Assembly (NCBI RefSeq): GCF_018687715.1
Contig: NC_056762.1
Location: 19,709,364-19,773,363, forward strand
Length of the DNA: 64,000 bases
From: Carya illinoinensis
Taxonomy: Eukaryota; Streptophyta; Magnoliopsida; Fagales; Juglandaceae
Direction of reading: 5' to 3'
The notes beneath the pieces were generated by a model. It was not told where the DNA came from and ran no database searches. It saw nothing but the letters and a program-made list of their open reading frames with translations. The position numbers were made by a program, and so were the translations under genes. How positions within the stretch are numbered: position 1 is the first letter of the stretch; each line of letters opens with the position of its first letter. Positions 9,857 to 21,128 of this stretch are shown in pieces.

Positions 9857-9975
9857 GGGTGCGATCATACCAGCACTAATGCACTGGATCCCATCAGAAC
9901 TCCGCAGTTAAGCGTGCTTGGGCGAGAGTAGTACTAGGATGGGTGACCTCCTGGGAAGTCCTCGTGTTGCACCCC
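9857..9975 (+). rRNA. 5S rRNA gene 33 (E unit)
   Basis: E unit, 308 bp, with D-type ATTCTTAGG; C29T. Confidence 0.97.
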
Positions 9976-10164
9976 CCCTTTTTATTTTTACCGCATCTCC
10001 GGTCGGATGGACCGGAACGACAACCGGGCAATGGATTCTTAGGAAAATCGCACCGACCCCATCGCGTAGCAATGGGTATCGGTCAGATCGCCGGTTGGCA
10101 TGAGATAGGCAGGGTGCGGCTAGGTCGTAATAGGATTATATTAGTTTTTCGCTGGTAGCATGAT

Positions 10165-10283
10165 GGGTGCGATCATACCAGCACTAATGCACCGGATCCC
10201 ATCAGAACTCCGCAGTTAAGCGCGCTTGGGCGAGAGTAGTACTAGGATGGGTGACCTCCTGGGAAGTCCTCGTGTTGCACCCC
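10165..10283 (+). rRNA. 5S rRNA gene 34 (D unit)
   Basis: D unit, 308 bp; T59C. Confidence 0.97.
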
Positions 10284-10472
10284 CCCTTTTTATTTTTACC
10301 GCATCTCCGGTCGGATGGACCGGAACGACAACCGGGCAATGGATTCTTAGGAAAATCGCACCGACCCCATCGCGTAGCAATGGGTATCGATCAGATCGCC
10401 GGTTGGCATGGGATAGGCATGGTGCGGCTAGGTCGTAATAGGATTATATTAGTTTTTCGCTGGTAGCATGAT

Positions 10473-10591
10473 GGGTGCGATCATAGCAGCACTAATGCAC
10501 CGGATCCCATCAGAACTCCGCAGTTAAGCGTGCTTGGGCGAGAGTAGTACTAGGATGGGTGACCTCCTGGGAAGTCCTCGTGTTGCACCCC
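10473..10591 (+). rRNA. 5S rRNA gene 35 (S unit)
   Basis: S unit, 297 bp; C14G. Confidence 0.97.
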
Positions 10592-10769
10592 CCCTTTTTA
10601 TTTTTACCGCATCTCCGGTCGGATGGACCGGAACGACAACCGGGCAATGGATTCTTAGGAAAATCGCACCGACCCCATCGCTATCAATCAGATCGCCGGT
10701 TGGCATGGGATAGGCAGGGTGCGGCTAGGTCGTAATAGGATTATATTAGTTTTTCGCTGGTAGCATGAT

Positions 10770-10888
10770 GGGTGCGATCATACCAGCACTAATGCACCGG
10801 ATCCCATCAGAACTCCGCAGTTAAGCGTGCTTGGGCGAGAGTAGTACTAGGATGGGTGACCTCCTGGGAAGTCCTCGTGTTGCACCCC
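10770..10888 (+). rRNA. 5S rRNA gene 36 (A7 unit)
   Basis: A7 unit, 308 bp; consensus gene. Confidence 0.97.
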
Positions 10889-11077
10889 CCCTTTTAATTT
10901 TTACCGCATCTCTGGTCGGATGGACCGGAACGAGAACCAGGGAATGGATTTTTAGGAAAATCGCACCGACCCCATCGCGTAGCAATGGGTATCGGTCAGA
11001 TCGCCGGTTGGCATGAGATAGGCAGGGTGCGGCTAGGTCGTAATAGGATTATATTAGTTTTTCGCTGGTAGCATGAT

Positions 11078-11196
11078 GGGTGCGATCATACCAGCACTAA
11101 TGCACTGGATCCCATCAGAACTCCGCAGTTAAGCGTGCTTGGGCGAGAGTAGTACTAGGATGGGTGACCTCCTGGGAAGTCCTCGTGTTGCACCCC
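11078..11196 (+). rRNA. 5S rRNA gene 37 (D unit)
   Basis: D unit, 308 bp; C29T. Confidence 0.97.
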
Positions 11197-11385
11197 CCCT
11201 TTTTATTTTTACCGCATCTCCGGTCGGATGGACCGGAACGACAACCGGGCAATGGATTCTTAGGAAAATCGCACCGACCCCATCGCGTAGCAATGGGTAT
11301 CGATCAGATCGCCGGTTGGCATGGGATAGGCATGGTGCGGCTAGGTCGTAATAGGATTATATTAGTTTTTCGCTGGTAGCATGAT

Positions 11386-11504
11386 GGGTGCGATCATACC
11401 TGCACTAATGCACCGGATCCCATCAGAACTCCGCAGTTAAGCGTGCTTGGGCGAGAGTAGTACTAGGATGGGTGACCTCCTGGGAAGTCCTCGTGTTGCA
11501 CCCC
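11386..11504 (+). rRNA. 5S rRNA gene 38 (D unit)
   Basis: D unit, 308 bp, GCGATGG variant; A16T. Confidence 0.97.
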
Positions 11505-11693
11505 CCCTTTTTATTTTTACCGCATCTCCGGTCGGATGGACCGGAACGACAACCGGGCAATGGATTCTTAGGAAAATCGCACCGACCCCATCGCGTAGCG
11601 ATGGGTATCGATCAGATCGCCGGTTGGCATGGGATAGGCATGGTGCGGCTAGGTCGTAATAGGATTATATTAGTTTTTCGCTGGTAGCATGAT

Positions 11694-11812
11694 GGGTGCG
11701 ATCATACCAGCACTAATGCACCGGATCCCATCAGAACTCCGCAGTTAAGCGTGCTTGGGCGAGAGTAGTACTAGGATGGGTGACCTCCTGGGAAGTCCTC
11801 GTGTTGCACCCC
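11694..11812 (+). rRNA. 5S rRNA gene 39 (S unit)
   Basis: S unit, 297 bp; consensus gene. Confidence 0.97.
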
Positions 11813-11990
11813 CCCTTTTTATTTTTACCGCATCTCCGGTCGGATGGACCGGAACGACAACCGGGCAATGGATTCTTAGGAAAATCGCACCGACCCCATC
11901 GCTATCAATCAGATCGCCAGTTGGCATGGGATAGGCAGGGTGCGGCTAGGTCGTAATAGGATTATATTAGTTTTTCGCTGGTAGCATGAT

Positions 11991-12109
11991 GGGTGCGATC
12001 ATACCAGCACTAATGCACCGGATCCCATCAGAACTCCGCAGTTAAGCGTGCTTGGGCGAGAGTAGTACTAGGATGGGTGACCTCCTGGGAAGTCCTCGTG
12101 TTGCACCCC
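11991..12109 (+). rRNA. 5S rRNA gene 40 (A7 unit)
   Basis: A7 unit, 308 bp; consensus gene. Its partner unit 15 is A6. Confidence 0.97.
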
Positions 12110-12298
12110 CCCTTTTAATTTTTACCGCATCTCTGGTCGGATGGACCGGAACGAGAACCAGGGAATGGATTTTTAGGAAAATCGCACCGACCCCATCGCG
12201 TAGCAATGGGTATCGGTCAGATCGCCGGTTGGCATGAGATAGGCAGGGTGCGGCTAGGTCGTAATAGGATTATATTAGTTTTTCGCTGGTAGCATGAT

Positions 12299-12417
12299 GG
12301 ATGCGATCATACCAGCACTAATGCACCGGATCCCATCAGAACTCCGCAGTTAAGCGTGCTTGGGCGAGAGTAGTACTAGGATGGGTGACCTCCTGGGAAG
12401 TCCTCGTGTTGCACCCC
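12299..12417 (+). rRNA. 5S rRNA gene 41 (V unit)
   Basis: V unit, 308 bp; private G3A (12301) breaks the third pair of helix I. Confidence 0.95.
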
Positions 12418-12606
12418 CCCTTTTTATTTTTACCGTATCTCCGGTCGGATGGACCGGAACGAGAACCGGGCAATGGATTCTTAGGAAAATCGCACCGACC
12501 CCATCGCGTAGCAATGGGTATCGATCTGATCGCCGGTTGGCATGGGATAGGCAGGGTGCGGCTAGGTCGTAATAGGATTATATTAGTTTTTCGCTGGTAG
12601 CATGAT

Positions 12607-12725
12607 GGGTGCGATCATACCAGCACTAATGCACCGGATCCCATCAGAACTCCGCAGTTAAGCGTGCTTGGGCGAGAGTAGTACTAGGATGGGTGACCTC
12701 CTGGGAAGTCCTCGTGTTGCACCCC
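12607..12725 (+). rRNA. 5S rRNA gene 42 (F unit)
   Basis: F unit, 308 bp; consensus gene. Confidence 0.97.
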
Positions 12726-12914
12726 CCTTTTTTATTTTTACCGCATCTCCGGTCGGATGGACCGGAACGAGAACCGGGCAATGGATTCTTAGGAAAATCG
12801 CACCGACCCCATCGCGTAGCAATGGGTATCGATCAGATCGCCGGTTGGCATGGGATAGGCAGGGTGCGGCTAGGTCGTAATAGGATTATATTAGTTTTTC
12901 GCTGGTAGCATGAT

Positions 12915-13033
12915 GGGTGCGATCATACCAGCACTAATGCACCGGATCCCATCAGAACTCCGCAGTTAAGCGTGCTTGGGCGAGAGTAGTACTAGGATGG
13001 GTGACCTCCTGGGAAGTCCTCGTGTTGCACCCC
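12915..13033 (+). rRNA. 5S rRNA gene 43 (D unit)
   Basis: D unit, 308 bp, ending in AATAAGATT; consensus gene. Confidence 0.97.
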
Positions 13034-13222
13034 CCCTTTTTATTTTTACCGCATCTCCGGTCGGATGGACCGGAACGACAACCGGGCAATGGATTCTTAG
13101 GAAAATCGCACCGACCCCATCGCGTAGCAATGGGTATCGATCAGATCGCCGGTTGGCATGGGATAGGCATGGTGCGGCTAGGTCGTAATAAGATTATATT
13201 AGTTTTTCGCTGGTAGCATGAT

Positions 13223-13341
13223 GGGTGCGATCATACCAGCACTAATGCACCGGATCCCATCAGAACTCCGCAGTTAAGCGTGCTTGGGCGAGAGTAGTAC
13301 TAGGATGGGTGACCTCCTGGGAAGTCCTCGTGTTGCACCCC
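13223..13341 (+). rRNA. 5S rRNA gene 44 (S unit)
   Basis: S unit, 297 bp; consensus gene with G to A at -32. Confidence 0.97.
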
Positions 13342-13519
13342 CCCTTTTTATTTTTACCGCATCTCCGGTCGGATGGACCGGAACGACAACCGGGCAATGG
13401 ATTCTTAGGAAAATCGCACCGACCCCATCGCTATCAATCAGATCGCCAGTTGGCATGGGATAGGCAGGGTGCGGCTAGGTCGTAATAGGATTATATTAGT
13501 TTTTCGCTGGTAGCATGAT

Positions 13520-13638
13520 GGGTGCGATCATACCAGCACTAATGCACCGGATCCCATCAGAACTCCGCAGTTAAGCGTGCTTGGGCGAGAGTAGTACTAG
13601 GATGGGTGACCTCCTGGGAAGTCCTCGTGTTGCACCCC
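13520..13638 (+). rRNA. 5S rRNA gene 45 (A7 unit)
   Basis: A7 unit, 308 bp; consensus gene. Confidence 0.97.
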
Positions 13639-13827
13639 CCCTTTTAATTTTTACCGCATCTCTGGTCGGATGGACCGGAACGAGAACCAGGGAATGGATT
13701 TTTAGGAAAATCGCACCGACCCCATCGCGTAGCAATGGGTATCGGTCAGATCGCCGGTTGGCATGAGATAGGCAGGGTGCGGCTAGGTCGTAATAGGATT
13801 ATATTAGTTTTTCGCTGGTAGCATGAT

Positions 13828-13946
13828 GGGTGCGATCATACCAGCACTAATGCACCGGATCCCATCAGAACTCCGCAGTTAAGCGTGCTTGGGCGAGAGT
13901 AGTACTAGGATGGGTGACCTCCTGGGAAGTCCTCGTGTTGCACCCC
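13828..13946 (+). rRNA. 5S rRNA gene 46 (D unit)
   Basis: D unit, 308 bp; consensus gene. Confidence 0.97.
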
Positions 13947-14135
13947 CCCTTTTTATTTTTACCGCATCTCCGGTCGGATGGACCGGAACGACAACCGGGC
14001 AATGGATTCTTAGGAAAATCGCACCGACCCCATCGCGTAGCAATGGGTATCGATCAGATCGCCGGTTGGCATGGGATAGGCATGGTGCGGCTAGGTCGTA
14101 ATAGGATTATATTAGTTTTTCGCTGGTAGCATGAT

Positions 14136-14254
14136 GGGTGCGATCATACCAGCACTAATGCACCGGATCCCATCAGAACTCCGCAGTTAAGCGTGCTTGG
14201 GCGAGAGTAGTACTAGGATGGGTGACCTCCTGGGAAGTCCTCGTGTTGCACCCC
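14136..14254 (+). rRNA. 5S rRNA gene 47 (S unit)
   Basis: S unit, 297 bp; consensus gene. Confidence 0.97.
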
Positions 14255-14432
14255 CCCTTTTTATTTTTACCGCATCTCCGGTCGGATGGACCGGAACGAC
14301 AACCGGGCAATGGATTCTTAGGAAAATCGCACCGACCCCATCGCTATCAATCAGATCGCCAGTTGGCATGGGATAGGCAGGGTGCGGCTAGGTCGTAATA
14401 GGATTATATTAGTTTTTCGCTGGTAGCATGAT

Positions 14433-14551
14433 GGGTGCGATCATACCAGCACTAATGCACCGGATCCCATCAGAACTCCGCAGTTAAGCGTGCTTGGGCG
14501 AGAGTAGTACTAGGATGGGTGACCTCCTGGGAAGTCCTCGTGTTGCACCCC
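14433..14551 (+). rRNA. 5S rRNA gene 48 (A6 unit)
   Basis: A6 unit, 307 bp; consensus gene. Confidence 0.97.
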
Positions 14552-14739
14552 CCTTTTAATTTTTACCGCATCTCTGGTCGGATGGACCGGAACGAGAACC
14601 AGGGAATGGATTTTTAGGAAAATCGCACCGACCCCATCGCGTAGCAATGGGTATCGGTCAGATCGCCGGTTGGCATGAGATAGGCAGGGTGCGGCTAGGT
14701 CGTAATAGGATTATATTAGTTTTTCGCTGGTAGCATGAT

Positions 14740-14858
14740 GGGTGCGATCATACCAGCACTAATGCACCGGATCCCATCAGAACTCCGCAGTTAAGCGCAC
14801 TTGGGCGAGAGTAGTACTAGGATGGGTGACCTCCTGGGAAGTCCTCGTGTTGCACCCC
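14740..14858 (+). rRNA. 5S rRNA gene 49 (D unit)
   Basis: D unit, 308 bp, GCAATTGG variant; T59C plus private G60A (14799), two neighbouring helix II mismatches. Confidence 0.95.
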
Positions 14859-15047
14859 CCCTTTTTATTTTTACCGCATCTCCGGTCGGATGGACCGGAA
14901 CGACAACCGGGCAATGGATTCTTAGGAAAATCGCACCGACCCCATCGCGTAGCAATTGGTATCGATCAGATCGCCGGTTGGCATGGGATAGGCATGGTGC
15001 GGCTAGGTCGTAATAGGATTATATTAGTTTTTCGCTGGTAGCATGAT

Positions 15048-15166
15048 GGGTGCGATCATAGCGGCACTAATGCACCGGATCCCATCAGAACTCCGCAGTT
15101 AAGCGTGCTTGGGCGAGAGTAGTACTAGGATGGGTGACCTCCTGGGAAGTCCTCGTGTTGCACCCC
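15048..15166 (+). rRNA. 5S rRNA gene 50 (S unit)
   Basis: S unit, 297 bp; C14G and A16G. Confidence 0.97.
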
Positions 15167-15344
15167 CCCTTTTTATTTTTACCGCATCTCCGGTCGGATG
15201 GACCGGAACGACAACCGGGCAATGGATTCTTAGGAAAATCGCACCGACCCCATCGCTATCAATCAGATCGCCGGTTGGCATGGGATAGGCAGGGTGCGGC
15301 TAGGTCGTAATAGGATTATATTAGTTTTTCGCTGGTAGCATGAT

Positions 15345-15463
15345 GGGTGCGATCATACCAGCACTAATGCACCGGATCCCATCAGAACTCCGCAGTTAAG
15401 CGTGCTTGGGCGAGAGTAGTACTAGGATGGGTGACCTCCTGGGAAGTCCTCGTGTTGCACCCC
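15345..15463 (+). rRNA. 5S rRNA gene 51 (A7 unit)
   Basis: A7 unit, 308 bp; consensus gene. Confidence 0.97.
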
Positions 15464-15652
15464 CCCTTTTAATTTTTACCGCATCTCTGGTCGGATGGAC
15501 CGGAACGAGAACCAGGGAATGGATTTTTAGGAAAATCGCACCGACCCCATCGCGTAGCAATGGGTATCGGTCAGATCGCCGGTTGGCATGAGATAGGCAG
15601 GGTGCGGCTAGGTCGTAATAGGATTATATTAGTTTTTCGCTGGTAGCATGAT

Positions 15653-15771
15653 GGGTGCGATCATACCAGCACTAATGCACTGGATCCCATCAGAACTTCG
15701 CAGTTAAGCGTGCTTGGGCGAGAGTAGTACTAGGATGGGTGACCTCCTGGGAAGTCCTCGTGTTGCACCCC
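15653..15771 (+). rRNA. 5S rRNA gene 52 (S unit)
   Basis: S unit, 297 bp; C29T and C46T. Confidence 0.97.
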
Positions 15772-15949
15772 CCCTTTTTATTTTTACCGCATCTCCGGTC
15801 GGATGGACCGGAACGACAACCGGGCAATGGATTCTTAGGAAAATCGCACCGACCCCATCGCTATCAATCAGATCGCCAGTTGGCATGGGATAGGCAGGGT
15901 GCGGCTAGGTCGTAATAGGATTATATTAGTTTTTCGCTGGTAGCATGAT

Positions 15950-16068
15950 GGGTGCGATCATACCAGCACTAATGCACCGGATCCCATCAGAACTCCGCAG
16001 TTAAGCGTGCTTGGGCGAGAGTAGTACTAGGATGGGTGACCTCCTGGGAAGTCCTCGTGTTGCACGCC
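15950..16068 (+). rRNA. 5S rRNA gene 53 (A7 unit)
   Basis: A7 unit, 308 bp; private C117G (16066) breaks the second pair of helix I. Confidence 0.94.
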
Positions 16069-16257
16069 CCCTTTTAATTTTTACCGCATCTCTGGTCGGA
16101 TGGACCGGAACGAGAACCAGGGAATGGATTTTTAGGAAAATCGCACCGACCCCATCGCGTAGCAATGGGTATCGGTCAGATCGCCGGTTGGCATGAGATA
16201 GGCAGGGTGCGGCTAGGTCGTAATAGGATTATATTAGTTTTTCGCTGGTAGCATGAT

Positions 16258-16376
16258 GGGTGCGATCATACCAGCACTAATGCACCGGATCCCATCAGAA
16301 CTCCGCAGTTAAGCGTGCTTGGGCGAGAGTAGTACTAGGATGGGTGACCTCCTGGGAAGTCCTCGTGTTGCACCCC
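16258..16376 (+). rRNA. 5S rRNA gene 54 (D unit)
   Basis: D unit, 308 bp; consensus gene. Confidence 0.97.
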
Positions 16377-16565
16377 CCCTTTTTATTTTTACCGCATCTC
16401 CGGTCGGATGGACCGGAACGACAACCGGGCAATGGATTCTTAGGAAAATCGCACCGACCCCATCGCGTAGCAATGGGTATCGATCAGATCGCCGGTTGGC
16501 ATGGGATAGGCATGGTGCGGCTAGGTCGTAATAGGATTATATTAGTTTTTCGCTGGTAGCATGAT

Positions 16566-16684
16566 GGGTGCGATCATACCAGCACTAATGCACCGGATCC
16601 CATCAGAACTCCGCAGTTAAGCGTGCTTGGGCGAGAGTAGTACTAGGATGGGTGACCTCCTGGGAAGTCCTCGTGTTGCACCCC
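16566..16684 (+). rRNA. 5S rRNA gene 55 (S unit)
   Basis: S unit, 297 bp, GCGGGTAGG variant; consensus gene. Confidence 0.97.
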
Positions 16685-16862
16685 CCCTTTTTATTTTTAC
16701 CGCATCTCCGGTCGGATGGACCGGAACGACAACCGGGCAATGGATTCTTAGGAAAATCGCACCGACCCCATCGCTATCAATCAGATCGCCAGTTGGCATG
16801 GGATAGGCAGGGTGCGGGTAGGTCGTAATAGGATTATATTAGTTTTTCGCTGGTAGCATGAT

Positions 16863-16981
16863 GGGTGCGATCATACCAGCACTAATGCACCGGATCCCAT
16901 CAGAACTCCGCAGTTAAGCGCGCTTGGGCGAGAGTAGTACTAGGATGGGTGACCTCCTGGGAAGTCCTCGTGTTGCACCCC
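16863..16981 (+). rRNA. 5S rRNA gene 56 (D unit)
   Basis: D unit, 308 bp; T59C. Confidence 0.97.
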
Positions 16982-17170
16982 CCCTTTTTATTTTTACCGC
17001 ATCTCCGGTCGGATGGACCGGAACGACAACCGGGCAATGGATTCTTAGGAAAATCGCACCGACCCCATCGCGTAGCAATGGGTATCGATCAGATCGCCGG
17101 TTGGCATGGGATAGGCATGGTGCGGCTAGGTCGTAATAGGATTATATTAGTTTTTCGCTGGTAGCATGAT

Positions 17171-17289
17171 GGGTGCGATCATAGCGGCACTAATGCACCG
17201 GATCCCATCAGAACTCCGCAGTTAAGCGTGCTTGGGCGAGAGTAGTACTAGGATGGGTGACCTCCTGGGAAGTCCTCGTGTTGCACCCC
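17171..17289 (+). rRNA. 5S rRNA gene 57 (D unit)
   Basis: D unit, 308 bp, G to T at 17319 in the spacer; C14G and A16G. Confidence 0.97.
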
Positions 17290-17478
17290 CCCTTTTTATT
17301 TTTACCGCATCTCCGGTCTGATGGACCGGAACGACAACCGGGCAATGGATTCTTAGGAAAATCGCACCGACCCCATCGCGTAGCAATGGGTATCGATCAG
17401 ATCGCCGGTTGGCATGGGATAGGCATGGTGCGGCTAGGTCGTAATAGGATTATATTAGTTTTTCGCTGGTAGCATGAT

Positions 17479-17597
17479 GGGTGCGATCATAGCGGCACTA
17501 ATGCACCGGATCCCATCAGAACTCCGCAGTTAAGCGTGCTTGGGCGAGAGTAGTACTAGGATGGGTGACCTCCTGGGAAGTCCTCGTGTTGCACCCC
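17479..17597 (+). rRNA. 5S rRNA gene 58 (S unit)
   Basis: S unit, 297 bp; C14G and A16G. Confidence 0.97.
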
Positions 17598-17775
17598 CCC
17601 TTTTTATTTTTACCGCATCTCCGGTCGGATGGACCGGAACGACAACCGGGCAATGGATTCTTAGGAAAATCGCACCGACCCCATCGCTATCAATCAGATC
17701 GCCAGTTGGCATGGGATAGGCAGGGTGCGGCTAGGTCGTAATAGGATTATATTAGTTTTTCGCTGGTAGCATGAT

Positions 17776-17894
17776 GGGTGCGATCATACCAGCACTAATG
17801 CACCGGATCCCATCAGAACTTCGCAGTTAAGCGTGCTTGGGCGAGAGTAGTACTAGGATGGGTGACCTCCTGGGAAGTCCTCGTGTTGCACCCC
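17776..17894 (+). rRNA. 5S rRNA gene 59 (A/S mosaic unit)
   Basis: 308 bp; A-type first half, then ATCGATCAG and the S-type CGCCAGTTGG end without the deletion; C46T alone. Confidence 0.97.
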
Positions 17895-18083
17895 CCCTTT
17901 TAATTTTTACCGCATCTCTGGTCGGATGGACCGGAACGAGAACCAGGGAATGGATTTTTAGGAAAATCGCACCGACCCCATCGCGTAGCAATGGGTATCG
18001 ATCAGATCGCCAGTTGGCATGGGATAGGCAGGGTGCGGCTAGGTCGTAATAGGATTATATTAGTTTTTCGCTGGTAGCATGAT

Positions 18084-18202
18084 GGGTGCGATCATACCAG
18101 CACTAATGCACCGGATCCCATCAGAACTCCGCAGTTAAGCGTGCTTGGGCGAGAGTAGTACTAGGATGGGTGACCTCCTGGGAAGTCCTCGTGTTGCACC
18201 CC
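18084..18202 (+). rRNA. 5S rRNA gene 60 (A/F mosaic unit)
   Basis: 308 bp; A-type terminator joined to an F-like spacer (GAGAACCGGG, ATCGATCAG); consensus gene. Confidence 0.97.
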
Positions 18203-18391
18203 CCCTTTTAATTTTTACCGCATCTCCGGTCGGATGGACCGGAACGAGAACCGGGCAATGGATTCTTAGGAAAATCGCACCGACCCCATCGCGTAGCAAT
18301 GGGTATCGATCAGATCGCCGGTTGGCATGGGATAGGCAGGGTGCGGCTAGGTCGTAATAGGATTATATTAGTTTTTCGCTGGTAGCATGAT

Positions 18392-18510
18392 GGGTGCGAT
18401 CATACCAGCACTAATGCACCGGATCCCATCAGAACTCCGCAGTTAAGCGTGCTTGGGCGAGAGTAGTACTAGGATGGGTGACCTCCTGGGAAGTCCTCGT
18501 GTTGCACCCC
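18392..18510 (+). rRNA. 5S rRNA gene 61 (D unit)
   Basis: D unit, 308 bp, ending in AATAAGATT; consensus gene. Confidence 0.97.
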
Positions 18511-18699
18511 CCCTTTTTATTTTTACCGCATCTCCGGTCGGATGGACCGGAACGACAACCGGGCAATGGATTCTTAGGAAAATCGCACCGACCCCATCGC
18601 GTAGCAATGGGTATCGATCAGATCGCCGGTTGGCATGGGATAGGCATGGTGCGGCTAGGTCGTAATAAGATTATATTAGTTTTTCGCTGGTAGCATGAT

Positions 18700-18818
18700 G
18701 GGTGCGATCATACCAGCACTAATGCACCGGATCCCATCAGAACTCCGCAGTTAAGCGTGCTTGGGCGAGAGTAGTACTAGGATGGGTGACCTCCTGGGAA
18801 GTCCTCGTGTTGCACCCC
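18700..18818 (+). rRNA. 5S rRNA gene 62 (S unit)
   Basis: S unit, 297 bp; consensus gene with G to A at -32. Confidence 0.97.
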
Positions 18819-18996
18819 CCCTTTTTATTTTTACCGCATCTCCGGTCGGATGGACCGGAACGACAACCGGGCAATGGATTCTTAGGAAAATCGCACCGAC
18901 CCCATCGCTATCAATCAGATCGCCAGTTGGCATGGGATAGGCAGGGTGCGGCTAGGTCGTAATAGGATTATATTAGTTTTTCGCTGGTAGCATGAT

Positions 18997-19115
18997 GGGT
19001 GCGATCATACCAGCACTAATGCACCGGATCCCATCAGAACTCCGCAGTTAAGCGTGCTTGGGCGAGAGTAGTACTAGGATGGGTGACCTCCTGGGAAGTC
19101 CTCGTGTTGCACCCC
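18997..19115 (+). rRNA. 5S rRNA gene 63 (A6 unit)
   Basis: A6 unit, 307 bp; consensus gene. Confidence 0.97.
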
Positions 19116-19303
19116 CCTTTTAATTTTTACCGCATCTCTGGTCGGATGGACCGGAACGAGAACCAGGGAATGGATTTTTAGGAAAATCGCACCGACCCCA
19201 TCGCGTAGCAATGGGTATCGGTCAGATCGCCGGTTGGCATGAGATAGGCAGGGTGCGGCTAGGTCGTAATAGGATTATATTAGTTTTTCGCTGGTAGCAT
19301 GAT

Positions 19304-19422
19304 GGGTGCGATCATACCAGCACTAATGCACCGGATCCCATCAGAACTCCGCAGTTAAGCGCGCTTGGGCGAGAGTAGTACTAGGATGGGTGACCTCCTG
19401 GGAAGTCCTCGTGTTGCACCCC
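19304..19422 (+). rRNA. 5S rRNA gene 64 (D unit)
   Basis: D unit, 308 bp; T59C. Confidence 0.97.
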
Positions 19423-19611
19423 CCCTTTTTATTTTTACCGCATCTCCGGTCGGATGGACCGGAACGACAACCGGGCAATGGATTCTTAGGAAAATCGCAC
19501 CGACCCCATCGCGTAGCAATGGGTATCGATCAGATCGCCGGTTGGCATGGGATAGGCATGGTGCGGCTAGGTCGTAATAGGATTATATTAGTTTTTCGCT
19601 GGTAGCATGAT

Positions 19612-19730
19612 GGGTGCGATCATACCAGCACTAATGCACCGGATCCCATCAGAACTCCGCAGTTAAGCGTGCTTGGGCGAGAGTAGTACTAGGATGGGTG
19701 ACCTCCTGGGAAGTCCTCGTGTTGCACCCC
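19612..19730 (+). rRNA. 5S rRNA gene 65 (S unit)
   Basis: S unit, 297 bp; consensus gene. Confidence 0.97.
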
Positions 19731-19908
19731 CCCTTTTTATTTTTACCGCATCTCCGGTCGGATGGACCGGAACGACAACCGGGCAATGGATTCTTAGGAA
19801 AATCGCACCGACCCCATCGCTATCAATCAGATCGCCAGTTGGCATGGGATAGGCAGGGTGCGGCTAGGTCGTAATAGGATTATATTAGTTTTTCGCTGGT
19901 AGCATGAT

Positions 19909-20027
19909 GGGTGCGATCATACCAGCACTAATGCACCGGATCCCATCAGAACTCCGCAGTTAAGCGTGCTTGGGCGAGAGTAGTACTAGGATGGGTGACC
20001 TCCTGGGAAGTCCTCGTGTTGCACCCC
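19909..20027 (+). rRNA. 5S rRNA gene 66 (A6 unit)
   Basis: A6 unit, 307 bp; consensus gene. Confidence 0.97.
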
Positions 20028-20215
20028 CCTTTTAATTTTTACCGCATCTCTGGTCGGATGGACCGGAACGAGAACCAGGGAATGGATTTTTAGGAAAATC
20101 GCACCGACCCCATCGCGTAGCAATGGGTATCGGTCAGATCGCCGGTTGGCATGAGATAGGCAGGGTGCGGCTAGGTCGTAATAGGATTATATTAGTTTTT
20201 CGCTGGTAGCATGAT

Positions 20216-20334
20216 GGGTGCGATCATACCAGCACTAATGCACCGGATCCCATCAGAACTCCGCAGTTAAGCGCGCTTGGGCGAGAGTAGTACTAGGATG
20301 GGTGACCTCCTGGGAAGTCCTCGTGTTGCACCCC
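20216..20334 (+). rRNA. 5S rRNA gene 67 (D unit)
   Basis: D unit, 308 bp, GCAATTGG variant; T59C. Confidence 0.97.
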
Positions 20335-20523
20335 CCCTTTTTATTTTTACCGCATCTCCGGTCGGATGGACCGGAACGACAACCGGGCAATGGATTCTTA
20401 GGAAAATCGCACCGACCCCATCGCGTAGCAATTGGTATCGATCAGATCGCCGGTTGGCATGGGATAGGCATGGTGCGGCTAGGTCGTAATAGGATTATAT
20501 TAGTTTTTCGCTGGTAGCATGAT

Positions 20524-20642
20524 GGGTGCGATCATAGCGGCACTAATGCACCGGATCCCATCAGAACTCCGCAGTTAAGCGTGCTTGGGCGAGAGTAGTA
20601 CTAGGATGGGTGACCTCCTGGGAAGTCCTCGTGTTGCACCCC
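20524..20642 (+). rRNA. 5S rRNA gene 68 (S unit)
   Basis: S unit, 297 bp; C14G and A16G. Confidence 0.97.
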
Positions 20643-20820
20643 CCCTTTTTATTTTTACCGCATCTCCGGTCGGATGGACCGGAACGACAACCGGGCAATG
20701 GATTCTTAGGAAAATCGCACCGACCCCATCGCTATCAATCAGATCGCCGGTTGGCATGGGATAGGCAGGGTGCGGCTAGGTCGTAATAGGATTATATTAG
20801 TTTTTCGCTGGTAGCATGAT

Positions 20821-20939
20821 GGGTGCGATCATACCAGCACTAATGCACCGGATCCCATCAGAACTCCGCAGTTAAGCGTGCTTGGGCGAGAGTAGTACTA
20901 GGATGGGTGACCTCCTGGGAAGTCCTCGTGTTGCACCCC
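20821..20939 (+). rRNA. 5S rRNA gene 69 (A7 unit)
   Basis: A7 unit, 308 bp; consensus gene. Confidence 0.97.
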
Positions 20940-21128
20940 CCCTTTTAATTTTTACCGCATCTCTGGTCGGATGGACCGGAACGAGAACCAGGGAATGGAT
21001 TTTTAGGAAAATCGCACCGACCCCATCGCGTAGCAATGGGTATCGGTCAGATCGCCGGTTGGCATGAGATAGGCAGGGTGCGGCTAGGTCGTAATAGGAT
21101 TATATTAGTTTTTCGCTGGTAGCATGAT

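Larger units (their letters stand above)
8317..10164 (+). repeat. local run of E-type units (units 28-33)
   Basis: Six consecutive 308 bp units carry an A-like second half (TATCGGTCAG, ATGAGATAG) on a D-like first half; unit 28 has an A-type terminator and unit 33 reverts to TTCTTAGG. Two more E units lie at 6788-7403. No S unit interrupts the run, unlike the rest of the window. Confidence 0.85.
10165..14432 (+). repeat. 14-unit block, copy 2 (units 34-47)
   Basis: This is the partner of 2521-6787. Its first nine units (10165-12914) recur again at 28728-31477 and 47311-50060. A private G3A in gene 41 and ATCGATTAG in unit 9 of the other copy separate the two. Confidence 0.9.
15345..20820 (+). 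repeat. 18-unit block, copy 1 (units 51-68)
   Basis: The same order of unit classes and variants is found 16133 bp further on, at 31478-36953, including the GCGGGTAGG spacer change and the CTGATGG change at 17319. Unit 51 differs from its partner 104 by GCAATGG versus GCGATGG, so the left edge may lie one unit in. Confidence 0.85.

Noticed and set aside
15950..16068. Calling gene 53 (and 41, 81) a pseudogene
   Set aside because: Only one stem pair is lost and the internal promoter is intact; expression evidence would be needed.
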